From Parasitella parasitica (lineage: Eukaryota > Mucoromycota > Mucoromycetes > Mucorales > Mucoraceae), in NCBI GenBank assembly GCA_025201805.1, contig MU619322.1, forward strand, positions 106,672 through 139,750: 33,079 nt of DNA. Reading direction: 5' to 3'. The first letter of the stretch is position 1. Each line of letters starts with the position of its first letter. The notes under the pieces are model-generated. The model ran no database searches and had not been told where the DNA came from. It saw nothing but the letters and a program-made list of their open reading frames with translations. Shown here one piece after another: positions 9,096-18,109 of the stretch. The position numbers and the translations under genes are program-made.

Positions 9096-10131
9096 ATGTC
9101 ATCCTTCTTCAAATCCATAGGCAATCTCATTACAGGCAGCGATGCTGCTGCTCAAACTACACAAGACAGAAAGGAAAACAAGAGCCACGACCATCCACAA
9201 GTAGAGATTGATCAAGTGCCGCCAACCGACCTTATTGTCAAGGACTGTGCAGGCTGTCAGGAAGAGTGCGACCAACATCAAAAATACCCATCCTATCTGG
9301 AGCTTGATGATGAGAGTCCGCTGCTAGGTAGCATGTCCCCGTACGGCCGCCATTTCATGATCAGTACAGCCCAATGCGATTGGCCTCCACGCATAGAGGA
9401 GGATTACGGTACTTTAGCTGCCAATTTGCAGGCTTTAATAGTAAACAACCCAATGCCATGGAGGACATTTGTGACCAACACTTCGCTCATTGCTACCCAT
9501 TCAACCACTGTGAATTGTGGTCTTGACGTGATTGTTTTGCCCGAAAACATTGTGATTGGTAATGTCACTCCGGATGATGCCCAACTGCTGTATGACGTAT
9601 TTGTGAAGTTACCATTGCCCACAGCGGACACCACTGATATCAAAATGTTCGAGCAGTTTGACTTGCAAGAAATGGCCGTATATCCCAATCCATATGACTC
9701 CATGATCCTGATCTGCTCACACAGAAAGAGGGATAAGCGGTGCGGAGTGACAGCGCCCATTTTGAATCGTGAGTTCGACCACGTATTGAGAGATTTGGAC
9801 ATTCACGACGGTGAAGGTGGCACTTCGGTATTCATGGTGAGCCATGTTGGAGGTGGGTGGAATTCAGGTTTTTGTTGGGAAGGGTTGTTATGCTGATGAA
9901 ACGATTACACAACCAATTGTTTTAGGGCATAAATTTGCAGGAAACGTGATTTGCTACATACACAAAGGCAGGACTGGAATATGGTACGGGCGTGTCAAAC
10001 CCTGTCATTGTCGCGAGATTATAAAAGAGACAATCGTCGATGGTAAAGTGATCAAAGAGCTATACCGTGGCTCCATGAACCACAGTTTTGGCAAAGTTGA
10101 TGAAAGCCAATGCAACAGGATCAAATGGTGA
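9096..10131 (+). CDS. Apd1/Aim32-like thioredoxin-fold [2Fe-2S] protein
   Basis: Two exons, 9096-9852 and 9926-10131, with a 73-bp intron; 320 aa. The sucrase/ferredoxin-like family signature is clear: an early C..C..C region (DCAGCQEECDQHQKYP), YGRHFMISTAQCDWP, then ILICSHRKRDKRCGVTAPIL and MVSHVGGHKFAGNVICY, followed by GIWYGRVKP. Cys207 and Cys216 (C-x8-C) plus His250 and His254 (HVGGH) match the two-Cys, two-His ligand set described for yeast Apd1 and Aim32, which bind a bis-histidinyl [2Fe-2S] cluster. The HVGGH motif is only complete after splicing. No mitochondrial presequence is apparent (MSSFFKSIGNLITG is weakly amphipathic), so cytosolic versus mitochondrial location is open. The physiological substrate of the family is not settled. 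Confidence 0.85.
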
Positions 10132-11032
10132 CCCTGTTTCAATAAAAATGTCTGTCGTATTTGTACATATATATAAATCATTTTGATGTGTTTGTTCCTG
10201 TATTTACCTGCCGTACAACCAGTGGAATAAATGCCGAGATATTACACCAGTATCATCGATAGACATCAACCAACCTGCATGGGTGTTTTTGTAGCAGTTT
10301 TCCCTCTGACATTCAAGGAACGTGTAATGATATAATCTCAATTCACTGCTGACAGTAGTTGATGGCTAATACCCCCTAGCGCCTTGATTTTTTTTTAATT
10401 TTTTTTTTACCTTCCTCCCTTAAAATCTGCTCTAGCAATTTTGGAACATACATCACAGGTATTCGTATCTGTTAACTGCTCTATTGATGTTCTGTGAAAG
10501 TTATCATCCCTTTTCTTCCATGAACTTTTCCGTGCAGAGCTATTAGTTGTTGTAAAAGAATATATTGTTTTTGTGTACTCCAAGTTGCATTAATGTCCAG
10601 CAGCAAATTACGTGTTTGCTTTACATTGTTGTACAGAGCCCACAAAAAATAGACATCCACACCCTGAAACCTATAGTTCAGATCTTGGCATTGAATATTC
10701 CCTGTCAATTTTGATTTGAACAAGTCGTATCATAAAGCAGTTTAATTTCATTGGGTTCATTGAAAGCCACAGGCTACGAGGAATTCGAGAGAATAAATTG
10801 GTATTCCGCGAAAATCATCTATAATGTTGATATAGTGCGATGCCTGTTCTTTGAGAGTTGTCAAGAGTTGCAAACCCAATGAACCAGTGCGATTGTAATT
10901 AAAACGTGTGCTGGCTCTATTAAGCCAACTACTAACACATTAAACTAGATGCAATTGTTGGGATGGTTCGAATGTATAAAAACATCTCTGAAAGAGCCTT
11001 GCTTTTTATTTTTTAAACAAGCAAATCCATCG
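10132..11032. other. Intergenic region with unassigned minus-strand open blocks
   Basis: Between the Apd1/Aim32-like and EFM4-like 3' ends. On the reverse strand, protein-like blocks occur at about 10930-10755 (RFNYNRTGSLGLQLLTTL, then HYINIIDDFRGIPIYSLEFL) and 10723-10481 (QGVDVYFLWALYNNV, LLLDINATW). They are separated by stops or frame changes, with a further block carrying CDVCSK near 10440. They may be exons of an unrecognised gene or a relic. I could not find a consistent splice chain, start or family. Confidence 0.3.
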
Positions 11033-11837
11033 TTATTCGGTATTGCTTGCTTTTTTGAATGCAACGGTACAGATCTTTGATCCTTGCTGTCCACCAAATT
11101 GGAAAACAGGATACTTGACACTAGAGTGATAAGTGAGATCTACAACATTGACAAGCATCAGAAACTACAGTGTAAGACGAGTTTATGAATGTTTTTACAT
11201 TTAGAAAAGCTGTTGGTCAATTCTTCCTCGGTCCAGTTACAACTAGTTATTAGAAATAGACTATCAGGACCCATCATCCCGTAGACAGACTTTACATATT
11301 CTTCCCTTGGGCCATCGACAAGATCTTTTTTGGCTTGTACCTGATCCGGATTCAATGAAATGGCATCGTAGGTGCCTTTATCCAGTAGAGTATCAAATCG
11401 GCCTTTGGGAGGACTGGCTAAAAAGTCTACAGCATCGTATTGAATCCATTCTAATCCACGGTGCTCTGCAACTGATTTTGCAAGTGTAATGGCCGATTCA
11501 GAATAGTCAATGCCATGCAGGTTTTTGTAGCCCTCAGCACTTAATTCCAATAACAAGTGTCCATTTCCACAACCTAGATCAATTATGCGGCTTTCTGGGT
11601 CGCTCACATTTTCTGTCACCCACTGCACCATGCGTTCAACGCTGTCTTCACCAAACCAAATCTCTCCAATATCGCCAATTTCTTTGAAATTAGCATTTTC
11701 CCGGTTGTACACTGTATCCCAGCTTGATTTTCCCCAACTCGTTTAGTGATTGATCATAAAGAAAATGAATCAATACATTACTATGTTTTTGTACCTAATT
11801 CTGAAGCTTCAAAATCTTGCGCTTCTGGAAGCTCCAT
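11033..11837 (-). CDS. eEF1A lysine N-methyltransferase, EFM4/METTL10 type
   Basis: Three reverse-strand exons: 11837-11782, 11737-11199 and 11139-11033; introns of 44 and 59 bp; 233 aa. Splicing the first intron restores ELGTKTYWGKSSWDTVYNRE, the LGTKxYW..xYxxE opening of this family. Then come DIGEIWFGEDS, methyltransferase motif I IIDLGCGNGHL (about residues 70-80, S-adenosylmethionine binding), GIDYSESAI, LDKGTYDAISLNPD, and the family hallmark FLITSCNWTEEEL. The last exon ends with FQFGGQQGSKICTVAFKKAS, matching the FSFGGxxGxxVxxLVFxK terminus. Yeast EFM4 (See1) and human METTL10 methylate a lysine of elongation factor 1A. The Rossmann fold and termini are complete, so the protein should be functional. 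Confidence 0.88.
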
Positions 11838-12227
11838 TTGTTATGAATTTGTGATTGCAACAGGAAAAAAAAAAGTCTAGCTGATAAATTTTTTTTTTTT
11901 AGCGCGGGCACGCAAATTTAAGCAGCGTGGAAATCGAATCCTTTGTTGGCAACTAAGAATGGTGCCTCAAAAATTAATATATGCGGGTTTATGTGTGATG
12001 TAGCACGGTGATATATAATGGAACCTTATAAAACATCAAAGAGTATATACTAGGTTATTCTACGGTAGCATTGTACTAATTGATGATTAATCTTGTGGTG
12101 AATTCCATCAATCTTTTTTGCTAGATAAAACTGATTCATTTTTTAGCCGAGAGAGACATGAGCTAAATATAAAACAATAATCAGATTCTTTTGGTTGAAA
12201 CTCCTTGGCTTTTGGTAGAACATCAAA

Positions 12228-12234
12228 TATAAAA
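12228..12234 (+). promoter_or_regulatory. Candidate TATA box of the bZIP gene
   Basis: TATAAAA about 77 bp upstream of the ATG at 12311, followed by a T/C-rich leader. The region 11838-12310 is the divergent promoter space shared with the EFM4-like gene; I see no gene in it. Confidence 0.45.
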
Positions 12235-12310
12235 CCGTGATTTTTTTTGATTTTTTTTTTCGTCTCTTCCTCCTCCCTTTCTTTCCTTCACTTTTCTTAC
12301 ACCACAAAAA

Positions 12311-14156
12311 ATGACATTCATTAAAACAGAACCTGATGTTTTGCAAGAAGAACAAGAAGACTTGATCATGTCTTACTTGAATGCGGATTATTTATCAGCC
12401 GATACGCCATTATCACCACCTTCAAGCACCTCTTCATCGTCAGAAACGACAGGCTCACCTGAAAAGAATTCAGTCGATGATTTTATGTTGGATATCCACA
12501 CAGATTTCCTAGCTAACGATCAGCAGGCCTGGGCGACAAACAATACAAACGGCCTATTTAACCCCTGTTTACCACAACAACATCATTCGTCCGACCTCCT
12601 GAATGCGTTCCCCTTTTTTTTGCCCTCCATGGATGTTGCCAATACTCAATTTATCCAACCGCTTCCTGTCACTTCATCTCCATCCAACGTAGCCAATGAA
12701 CTGCCCAAAAAACGGAGAGGAAGGAAGAAGAGAGACACTACTGCACCCGCTTTGTGCGTCCAGCAGGCTTCACTGCTGGCTCCAAAGCCTCTTGCGCCTC
12801 GGCCAGATGTGCAAATCAAGCAAGAGCCTACGGCAGTCGATATATCTAGCGCATCTCCGTTGGCTGGCCCAACAACCAAGGTGAATGAAACTGCAACAAT
12901 TAGTCAACTTGAACCTCAGCAACAAAACCAGACAGCAGCTGCGCCTACATCAATTGAAGCACAAAAACAAGCACAGATCCAAAAGAGACAGGAAAGACTG
13001 ATCAAAAATCGTGCTGCTGCTCTGCTATCACGCAAGAGGAAAAGAGAGCACTTGAGCCTCTTAGAAGATGAAAAGCAATCTTTGTTGATGGAAAACGAAA
13101 CACTGGCTCACAAAGTAGATGCGTTGGAAAGCAGAATTCAGTCATTGGAACAAGAAAACAAGGATTTGAGGGAGAGGTTGGAGCATACCCAATCCGTGAA
13201 TAACAGCAGCAATACCGTCATTCATATTGGCAGCAACAAGAAGAGCTTGGTTCAAAATGGCCAGAAGCCATCAAAGGCTACTGGTGTCGTGTTTATGGTA
13301 GGTCAGATGTGATTTTGACGTTTTTGCCACTTACTGACTTTGATGTAAAAAAAAAAGATCATTTTGTTCTCTTTTGCACTGTTCACTTTGCCTTCACGAA
13401 CTTCTGACCGTTTGACTGTGGGCGGCTCCTCGGTCTTGTCCAAGAAGCAGCTCCCTTTAATCGGCTCTTCGTCGTCTGAGTAAGTGTTTGATCATCATAT
13501 GGCGTAGTACAGATATTCTGACTATATGTGAACTTAGTGACATGGATTATTCAATCGAGCGGTTATGTCAACAACACGCGGAATACTGCGATGAGAGCAT
13601 GGAGGCCGCTTCCCCCGCTGCAGCTCCTAGCGAAAATAGCTCGACTGATCTTGTCCTCATTGACTCTGTGCGACCTCGTGATCTTCAAACGTGGATCAAT
13701 CACAAACTGGATGTCAGCAATAAAAGCCATGATAGCGATAACAAGCTGGTTAGCTGGCTCCCTAATAACGCTAATGACAGGCCTGGAAGCAAGGATTCAA
13801 ACGACGGTCATGTTTACCTGTATTCCAAGGAATTCTCGCAGCTGGCTTCAATGCACTCTACTCAAACATTGTCCAGAGACAAATCGCCCCCTACCATTTC
13901 TTTGATTTCACCGTACAATCAAACTGCTGCTGCTGCCCAAGACTCTTACTTGCAAATCGACGTTCAAGTCTTGCGCTCTCAGGTAATTAAGGGGCAGCTC
14001 ATGTCATTGCAACAATATGGCGCTGCTTCTACGGCTCTATTGGATGGCATGAAGAGGGACCTGATATCGTCCAATGTAACACGGCCCAATAAGAAGGAGG
14101 ACATGCTTGTTAAACGTGAAAAGCGTTCAAAGAAGATCTCCAGAGTCGTCATTTAA
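12311..14156 (+). CDS. bZIP transcription factor with a predicted membrane anchor (ATF6/CREB3-like layout)
   Basis: Three exons: 12311-13297, 13358-13479 and 13538-14156; 575 aa. The acidic, Ser-rich N-terminal half is activation-domain-like. It contains an AT-hook-like basic patch (KKRRGRKKR, about 133-141) and two IKTEP/IKQEP sumoylation-type motifs. The basic region ERLIKNRAAALLSRKRKREH (about 228-247) is followed by a leucine zipper to about residue 290. A hydrophobic segment, TGVVFMIILFSFALFTLP (about 324-341), crosses the exon 1/2 junction and is followed by about 235 polar residues with no DNA-binding features, as expected for a lumenal domain. This order (bZIP, transmembrane, lumenal tail) is that of ATF6, CREB3 and plant bZIP17/28, which are released by intramembrane proteolysis. 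Orthology is inferred, not proven. Reading through intron 1 stops after VFMVGQM and would give a soluble 333-residue form. Confidence 0.82.
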
Positions 14157-14554
14157 CTCTCCATCCATATATACATACTTGTTCTAAAATATTATATACA
14201 TATATACCTTTCTGTTCTTTTATTCAACAAAAAACAAAATAAAAATTGTCTCCTCATTCTTACTTTCTGTCCGTCTTGGTACAACAACTTCAAACACGCC
14301 CTACCTACAAACCCAATGTTTGGCAAGCCATTGCGTTGAAAAGTAAGCGTTTGTAATAAATCGTGTTGTTCAAGGCCTCAAAACGCTTTATTTTTGCATT
14401 AAATGTTAATCAAAATGTACAGATTTGTTTTATTTTAGGATTACTCAAACAAAAAAGCAAAAGCCAAGTGCACTCCTCTTTTTTTCTTGTTTTTTTTTTT
14501 TTTTTTTTTTNNNNNNNNNNNNNNNNNNNNNNNNNGTTGTTTGTGTACAGAAAT
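14157..14554. other. Convergent intergenic region with assembly gap
   Basis: Holds the bZIP 3' UTR (AAAATAAAAATT near 14240), a T run ending in 25 N at 14511-14535, and the thiolase 3' UTR. The apparent long plus-strand frame through the N run is an artefact antisense to the thiolase. Confidence 0.85.
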
Positions 14555-15958
14555 TTACTCGCTCTCAAAGACAGCAGCCATACCCATACCAGATCCGATA
14601 CACATAGAAGTGACACCAATCTTCTTACCTTGACGTTTCAATTCAGGGAGAAGAGTGGCAATTTGGCGGGCACCAGTGCAGCCCAAGGGGTGACCAAAGG
14701 CAATAGCGCCACCCTTAGGATTGACCTTTTCGAGAGGGATTTGGAGCTTCTCAACAGAGTAGACGGCTTGAGAGGCGAAAGCTTCGTTGATTTCGTAAAT
14801 GTCAACATCGGAAATCTTGATGCCAGCACGTTCAACAGCAACAGGGATGGCATAGGCAGGGCCAACGCCCATGATCTTGGGAGGGACGCCAACGACGGCA
14901 GAGGTGATGTATTTACCGATAATAGGAAGACCCAACTTTTCAGCGGTCTTGCGCTTCATCAGCAAAACGGCGGCAGCACCGTCGGAAACTTGAGAGGCAT
15001 TACCAGCAGTGGTAGTACCATTTTCGTCAAAGGCGGGCTTGAGCTTGGCAAGAGTCTCGGGGGTGGTACCAGGGCGAACACCGTCGTCACGGTCAACAAT
15101 GACGGTGGTCTCCTTACCGTCCTTGCCAACAACAGTAGCTTCAAGAGGAACAATCTCATCCTTGAACCAACCGTTCTTTTGAGCAGCTACAGCCTTGGTA
15201 TGAGAAGAGGCAGCAAAGGCATCTTGCTTGGCGCGAGTGACATTGAATTCGGCAGCAACGTTCTCGGAGGTGATACTAGATGTACAATTATTTAGTCAAC
15301 AGTTTTGCATAAATGATTGTGTTTTGTTTGTAAACACACAAACACCCTCTCCAAGAGCAGCGTTAAAACTATACTTTACCCCATAGGAATAAGACAATCA
15401 GCAGCAGCAGCGCAAGAATCAGCAATCTTTTCAGAGGTAGTTGAAAGAGAGGCAGCGCCGTAGTTCTTGGTCATGGATTCAACACCGGCACCAATGCCAA
15501 CTTCGATCAAGCCGGTTTGAATGGCAGTGGCGATTTGGACAACGGCTTGGAGACCGGATGAACATTGACGGTTGCAGGTAGCAACAGAGCTGGATTCAGG
15601 GAAGCCAGCGTAAAGGGCGGCCATACGGGCATTGGTTGCTCCACCACCTATTGCATTCATTAGTAACCGACTCGGCAAAATGATCTGCACAAAACTCACC
15701 AGGAGGGAGGACACCACCAACAGAGATGTCATTGACAATGGCAGGATCAATGCCAGTTTGCTTAATAACAGCCTTGAAGACACCGGCAAGGATTTCTTCA
15801 GGCAAGGTCTCAGCAAAACCACCCTTACGGGCTCTAGTGATGGCAGAACGCAGAGCAGAGACGATAACAACATCCTCAGGTGACTTGACGCCAATCTTGT
15901 TAGCGACACCATCGGTGGGGGCCAGATGACCAGAAACTTGTTGGAGACGAGAAGCCAT
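14555..15958 (-). CDS. Peroxisomal 3-ketoacyl-CoA thiolase (POT1/FOX3/ACAA1 type)
   Basis: Three reverse-strand exons: 15958-15700, 15647-15380 and 15275-14555; 415 aa, close to yeast Pot1 (417). The N-terminus MASRLQQVSGHL carries a textbook PTS2 (R-L-x5-H-L), directing import into peroxisomes through Pex7. The nucleophilic Cys lies in NRQCSSGLQAV. The thiolase signatures NEAFASQAVYS, GGAIAFGHPLGCTGARQ (catalytic His) and CIGSGMGMA (second catalytic Cys) are intact. The enzyme performs the last step of beta-oxidation, cleaving 3-ketoacyl-CoA with CoA to acetyl-CoA plus the shortened acyl-CoA. Intron 2 is longer (104 bp) than the others. A TATA box lies 63 bp upstream. Codon use is strongly biased compared with neighbours, consistent with high expression. 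Confidence 0.93.
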
Positions 15959-16020
15959 GTTTACTATTCTAAGAGATATAATTGAGAAAAGAACATTGAT
16001 ATAATTAATAAGTCTATTTC

Positions 16021-16027
16021 TTTTATA
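16021..16027 (-). promoter_or_regulatory. TATA box of the thiolase gene
   Basis: TATAAAA on the reverse strand, 63-69 bp before the thiolase ATG. Confidence 0.55.
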
Positions 16028-16090
16028 CAAATGCTGGTAAAAATGTGGAGTAAGCAACATTACGTGACCATTTCTCCATGAGAATCTGAG

Positions 16091-16104
16091 ATTCACATGT
16101 GAAT
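16091..16104. promoter_or_regulatory. Perfect 14-bp palindrome with a CACATGTG E-box, thiolase promoter
   Basis: ATTCACATGTGAAT is fully palindromic and centred on an E-box, about 140 bp upstream of the thiolase start. It could bind a bHLH-type dimer; no factor is known from this window. Confidence 0.35.
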
Positions 16105-16574
16105 GATTATGCTTACGAATCAAAAATGTACCCAAATTCGTCGAAAAGTCAATGACAAAGGAATCAATGCTGCTGGCATTTAGCTTGGGTATGGGCGCAT
16201 AGCAACAGAGAACAGCCACTGGAAAGCACCTGCCATGAAAAAAGCGCTTGGAAGGTGGAGTCTGACCTTTTTTTGATGCCATTTGAACCAGCTCTTTCTG
16301 CCTGGGAAAACTATTATAAAACCCGAGCAGCCATTGACTCTTACAAATCGTAACGTTTGAATGACACAGTTGATAGGGGGGGGGGGCATTTTGGACCATC
16401 ACAGTTATTTCAACAACAATGGCTACGAAATTCAACAAGGACCATTTCCATGTGTTGATCTCCTCCCAGTAAACTCTCTTCAAACCTTCAAATAGCAATC
16501 AGCTGCCAGCGATCAAACGGATATTTTTCCTGATGCCTTCCCCGTGTTCCTATTGGAGCTTATTTTCAGTGAAA

Positions 16575-16733
16575 TTAACGCAACCTTGTATGAGCTGCGT
16601 TGATTTTTCTCATACGGGGATCGTCATCATGGTATCCCGAATAATGGACAAACTGCTTCTTGAGCATGGAAAAGGCAATGGCTCGCAATTTGGAAAACTC
16701 ATATGTTACGCGGCCCCATATCCTTATTGCAGG
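16575..16733 (-). other. Possible terminal exon of an unrecognised minus-strand gene or relic
   Basis: After an acceptor-like TTTTAG, the reverse strand is open for 52 codons to a TAA at 16577-16575. The peptide is strikingly protein-like: PAIRIWGRVTYEFSKLRA, SMLKKQFVHYSGYHDDD, RMRKINAAHTRLR. A second open block just upstream (16870-16760: VISLDIIDWLICNALHRKLV, EKVLSLTAINC) could be the preceding exon, but the only phase-compatible donor gives a 38-bp intron, shorter than any other here. I do not recognise the family. No start or promoter was found, so it may be the end of a degraded gene. Confidence 0.35.
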
Positions 16734-17208
16734 CTAAAACAAGAAAAATTTATATATAATCATCTCATCACGTAGATACTGCAGTTTATGGCAGTCAATG
16801 AAAGCACTTTCTCAACAAGTTTTCGATGTAGTGCATTACATATCAACCAATCTATGATATCGAGGCTAATGACTCGCTGATTTATTGTTTGAAAAAAAAA
16901 AAAAAAAGAGTGGTATTCATACACTATAAATGTTTGTGGATCCCACATGCATATCAACTCAGCAGTAAAGCGTAGAAAGAAAGACATGATGGTGCTAGAA
17001 TGCCATACCATGATGGTTTTTTTATGCTTGACATGTCTGTCATTTTTATTATTCAAATATACTAGCTATTTCTCTTATGCATCTTGGTAATCTGTGATTG
17101 AAACGAGTGGAAAACATCCGCATTGAATGCATCGCCATGATTAAGGTCAAATAACACAAGCTGCCATAAAAGGTATATATTAGTCGAAAATTATACAAAA
17201 TTAAAAGT

Positions 17209-17467
17209 TGTATTCAGCTGCATGTTTAAATAATACTTCCCAAAATATCATTAATTTAAACAATGTAAACTGGTGTGTACATTTTACAGGCATTGATGAA
17301 AAGCTGAAGAAAAATCGAAAAAAAGCAGAGGCTCAATCATCACCAGCAAACACATTATTTTGCATTTCAAAATATTAAACTTTGAGATACTTGGACGAAA
17401 CTTTACGCCCTAACATTAAGCCTATATGAATGGCCCACTACTATCTTCACATACATTCGTATGCTTC
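17209..17467 (+). repeat. Dispersed direct repeat, copy 1 (259 bp)
   Basis: About 95 percent identical by eye to 28426-28685 in the same orientation (roughly a dozen substitutions and one A-run length change). Similarity stops abruptly on both sides. Confidence 0.9.
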
Positions 17468-17815
17468 AAGTACAAAATATCTGTGCGAGAACTTCGAATA
17501 AATTTTTTGAATGCTGACGAAATTGTAAAAAGTCCTTTCAACAACAATCTTCCAGGTATGCTTTCGTGCTTCCCGAATCTCAACAATTTGTTATTCTCCT
17601 TCCTTGTCCCTGTAGTATTTAGGGACATCTTGAGAGCCTGCCCAAATCTTTCGTATCTGAGGAAGCCCAATACTTCTATTGGTTGATACTTTGGTTCCTG
17701 CGAATAATTTGACTGCAGGAATGTCCCTTCTTATGCGAAGACACTTCGGGGCCCTCAATGAACTATCTATTTTCTGCAACCATAGAAACACTGGTTCATT
17801 CATTCATTAAAGAAT
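17209..17815 (+). pseudogene. F-box/LRR-like gene relic, copy 1
   Basis: The plus strand carries LRR-like segments in three frames. The first is THYFAFQNIKL, then a TGA stop where copy 2 has CGA, then TKLYALTLSLYEWPTTIF. The second is YKISVRELRINFLNADEIV, GMLSCFPNLNNLLFSFLV, DILRACPNLSYLRKPN. The third is TLVPANNLTAGMSLLMRRHF, GALNELSIFCNH. The pattern (CPNL..L, L.EL.I) resembles the large F-box/LRR families of Mucoromycota. At least two frameshifts and one stop break it. A further remnant, FASLQHLELVSSVSNF, lies near 18030-18085. The first 259 bp (17209-17467) are repeated at 28426-28685. The family assignment rests on leucine pattern only. Confidence 0.5.
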
Positions 17816-18109
17816 TGACTTTTTTCTCTTGTGTGTTATTGCCGAGTTAGCCTATTCGAGTGTTCAGCATAAACGATAGAAACGAGGGAGCCTCCTGGTC
17901 ACTACACGTATTTCTGATGGTTCCCCAATGTCAACGATGAGAGGGTAAACAGGTGCAAGGATGATGTGAAGTTGATGAGGATCTGTTTGTGGTCGGTTCT
18001 GCTCCTTGAAGAGGTGGAAAAATCTTTATACACTTTGCAAGTTTGCAACATTTGGAACTCGTCTCCTCAGTTTCTAACTTTTGTCAACAAATTGAATTCG
18101 ACGTTTAGA

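Noticed and set aside
14363-15295. 310-codon plus-strand frame crossing the N gap
   Set aside because: Antisense to the thiolase exon 3 and extended artificially by N and a T run; the reverse strand carries all thiolase signatures.
16383-16391. G-run upstream of the thiolase as a regulatory element
   Set aside because: A plain homopolymer without the spaced runs needed for a G-quadruplex of interest; likely slippage.
15959-16498. Long reverse-strand extension upstream of the thiolase start
   Set aside because: It precedes MASRLQQVSGHL, which is the expected N-terminal PTS2. A TATA box sits inside the extension and its peptide has no domain.
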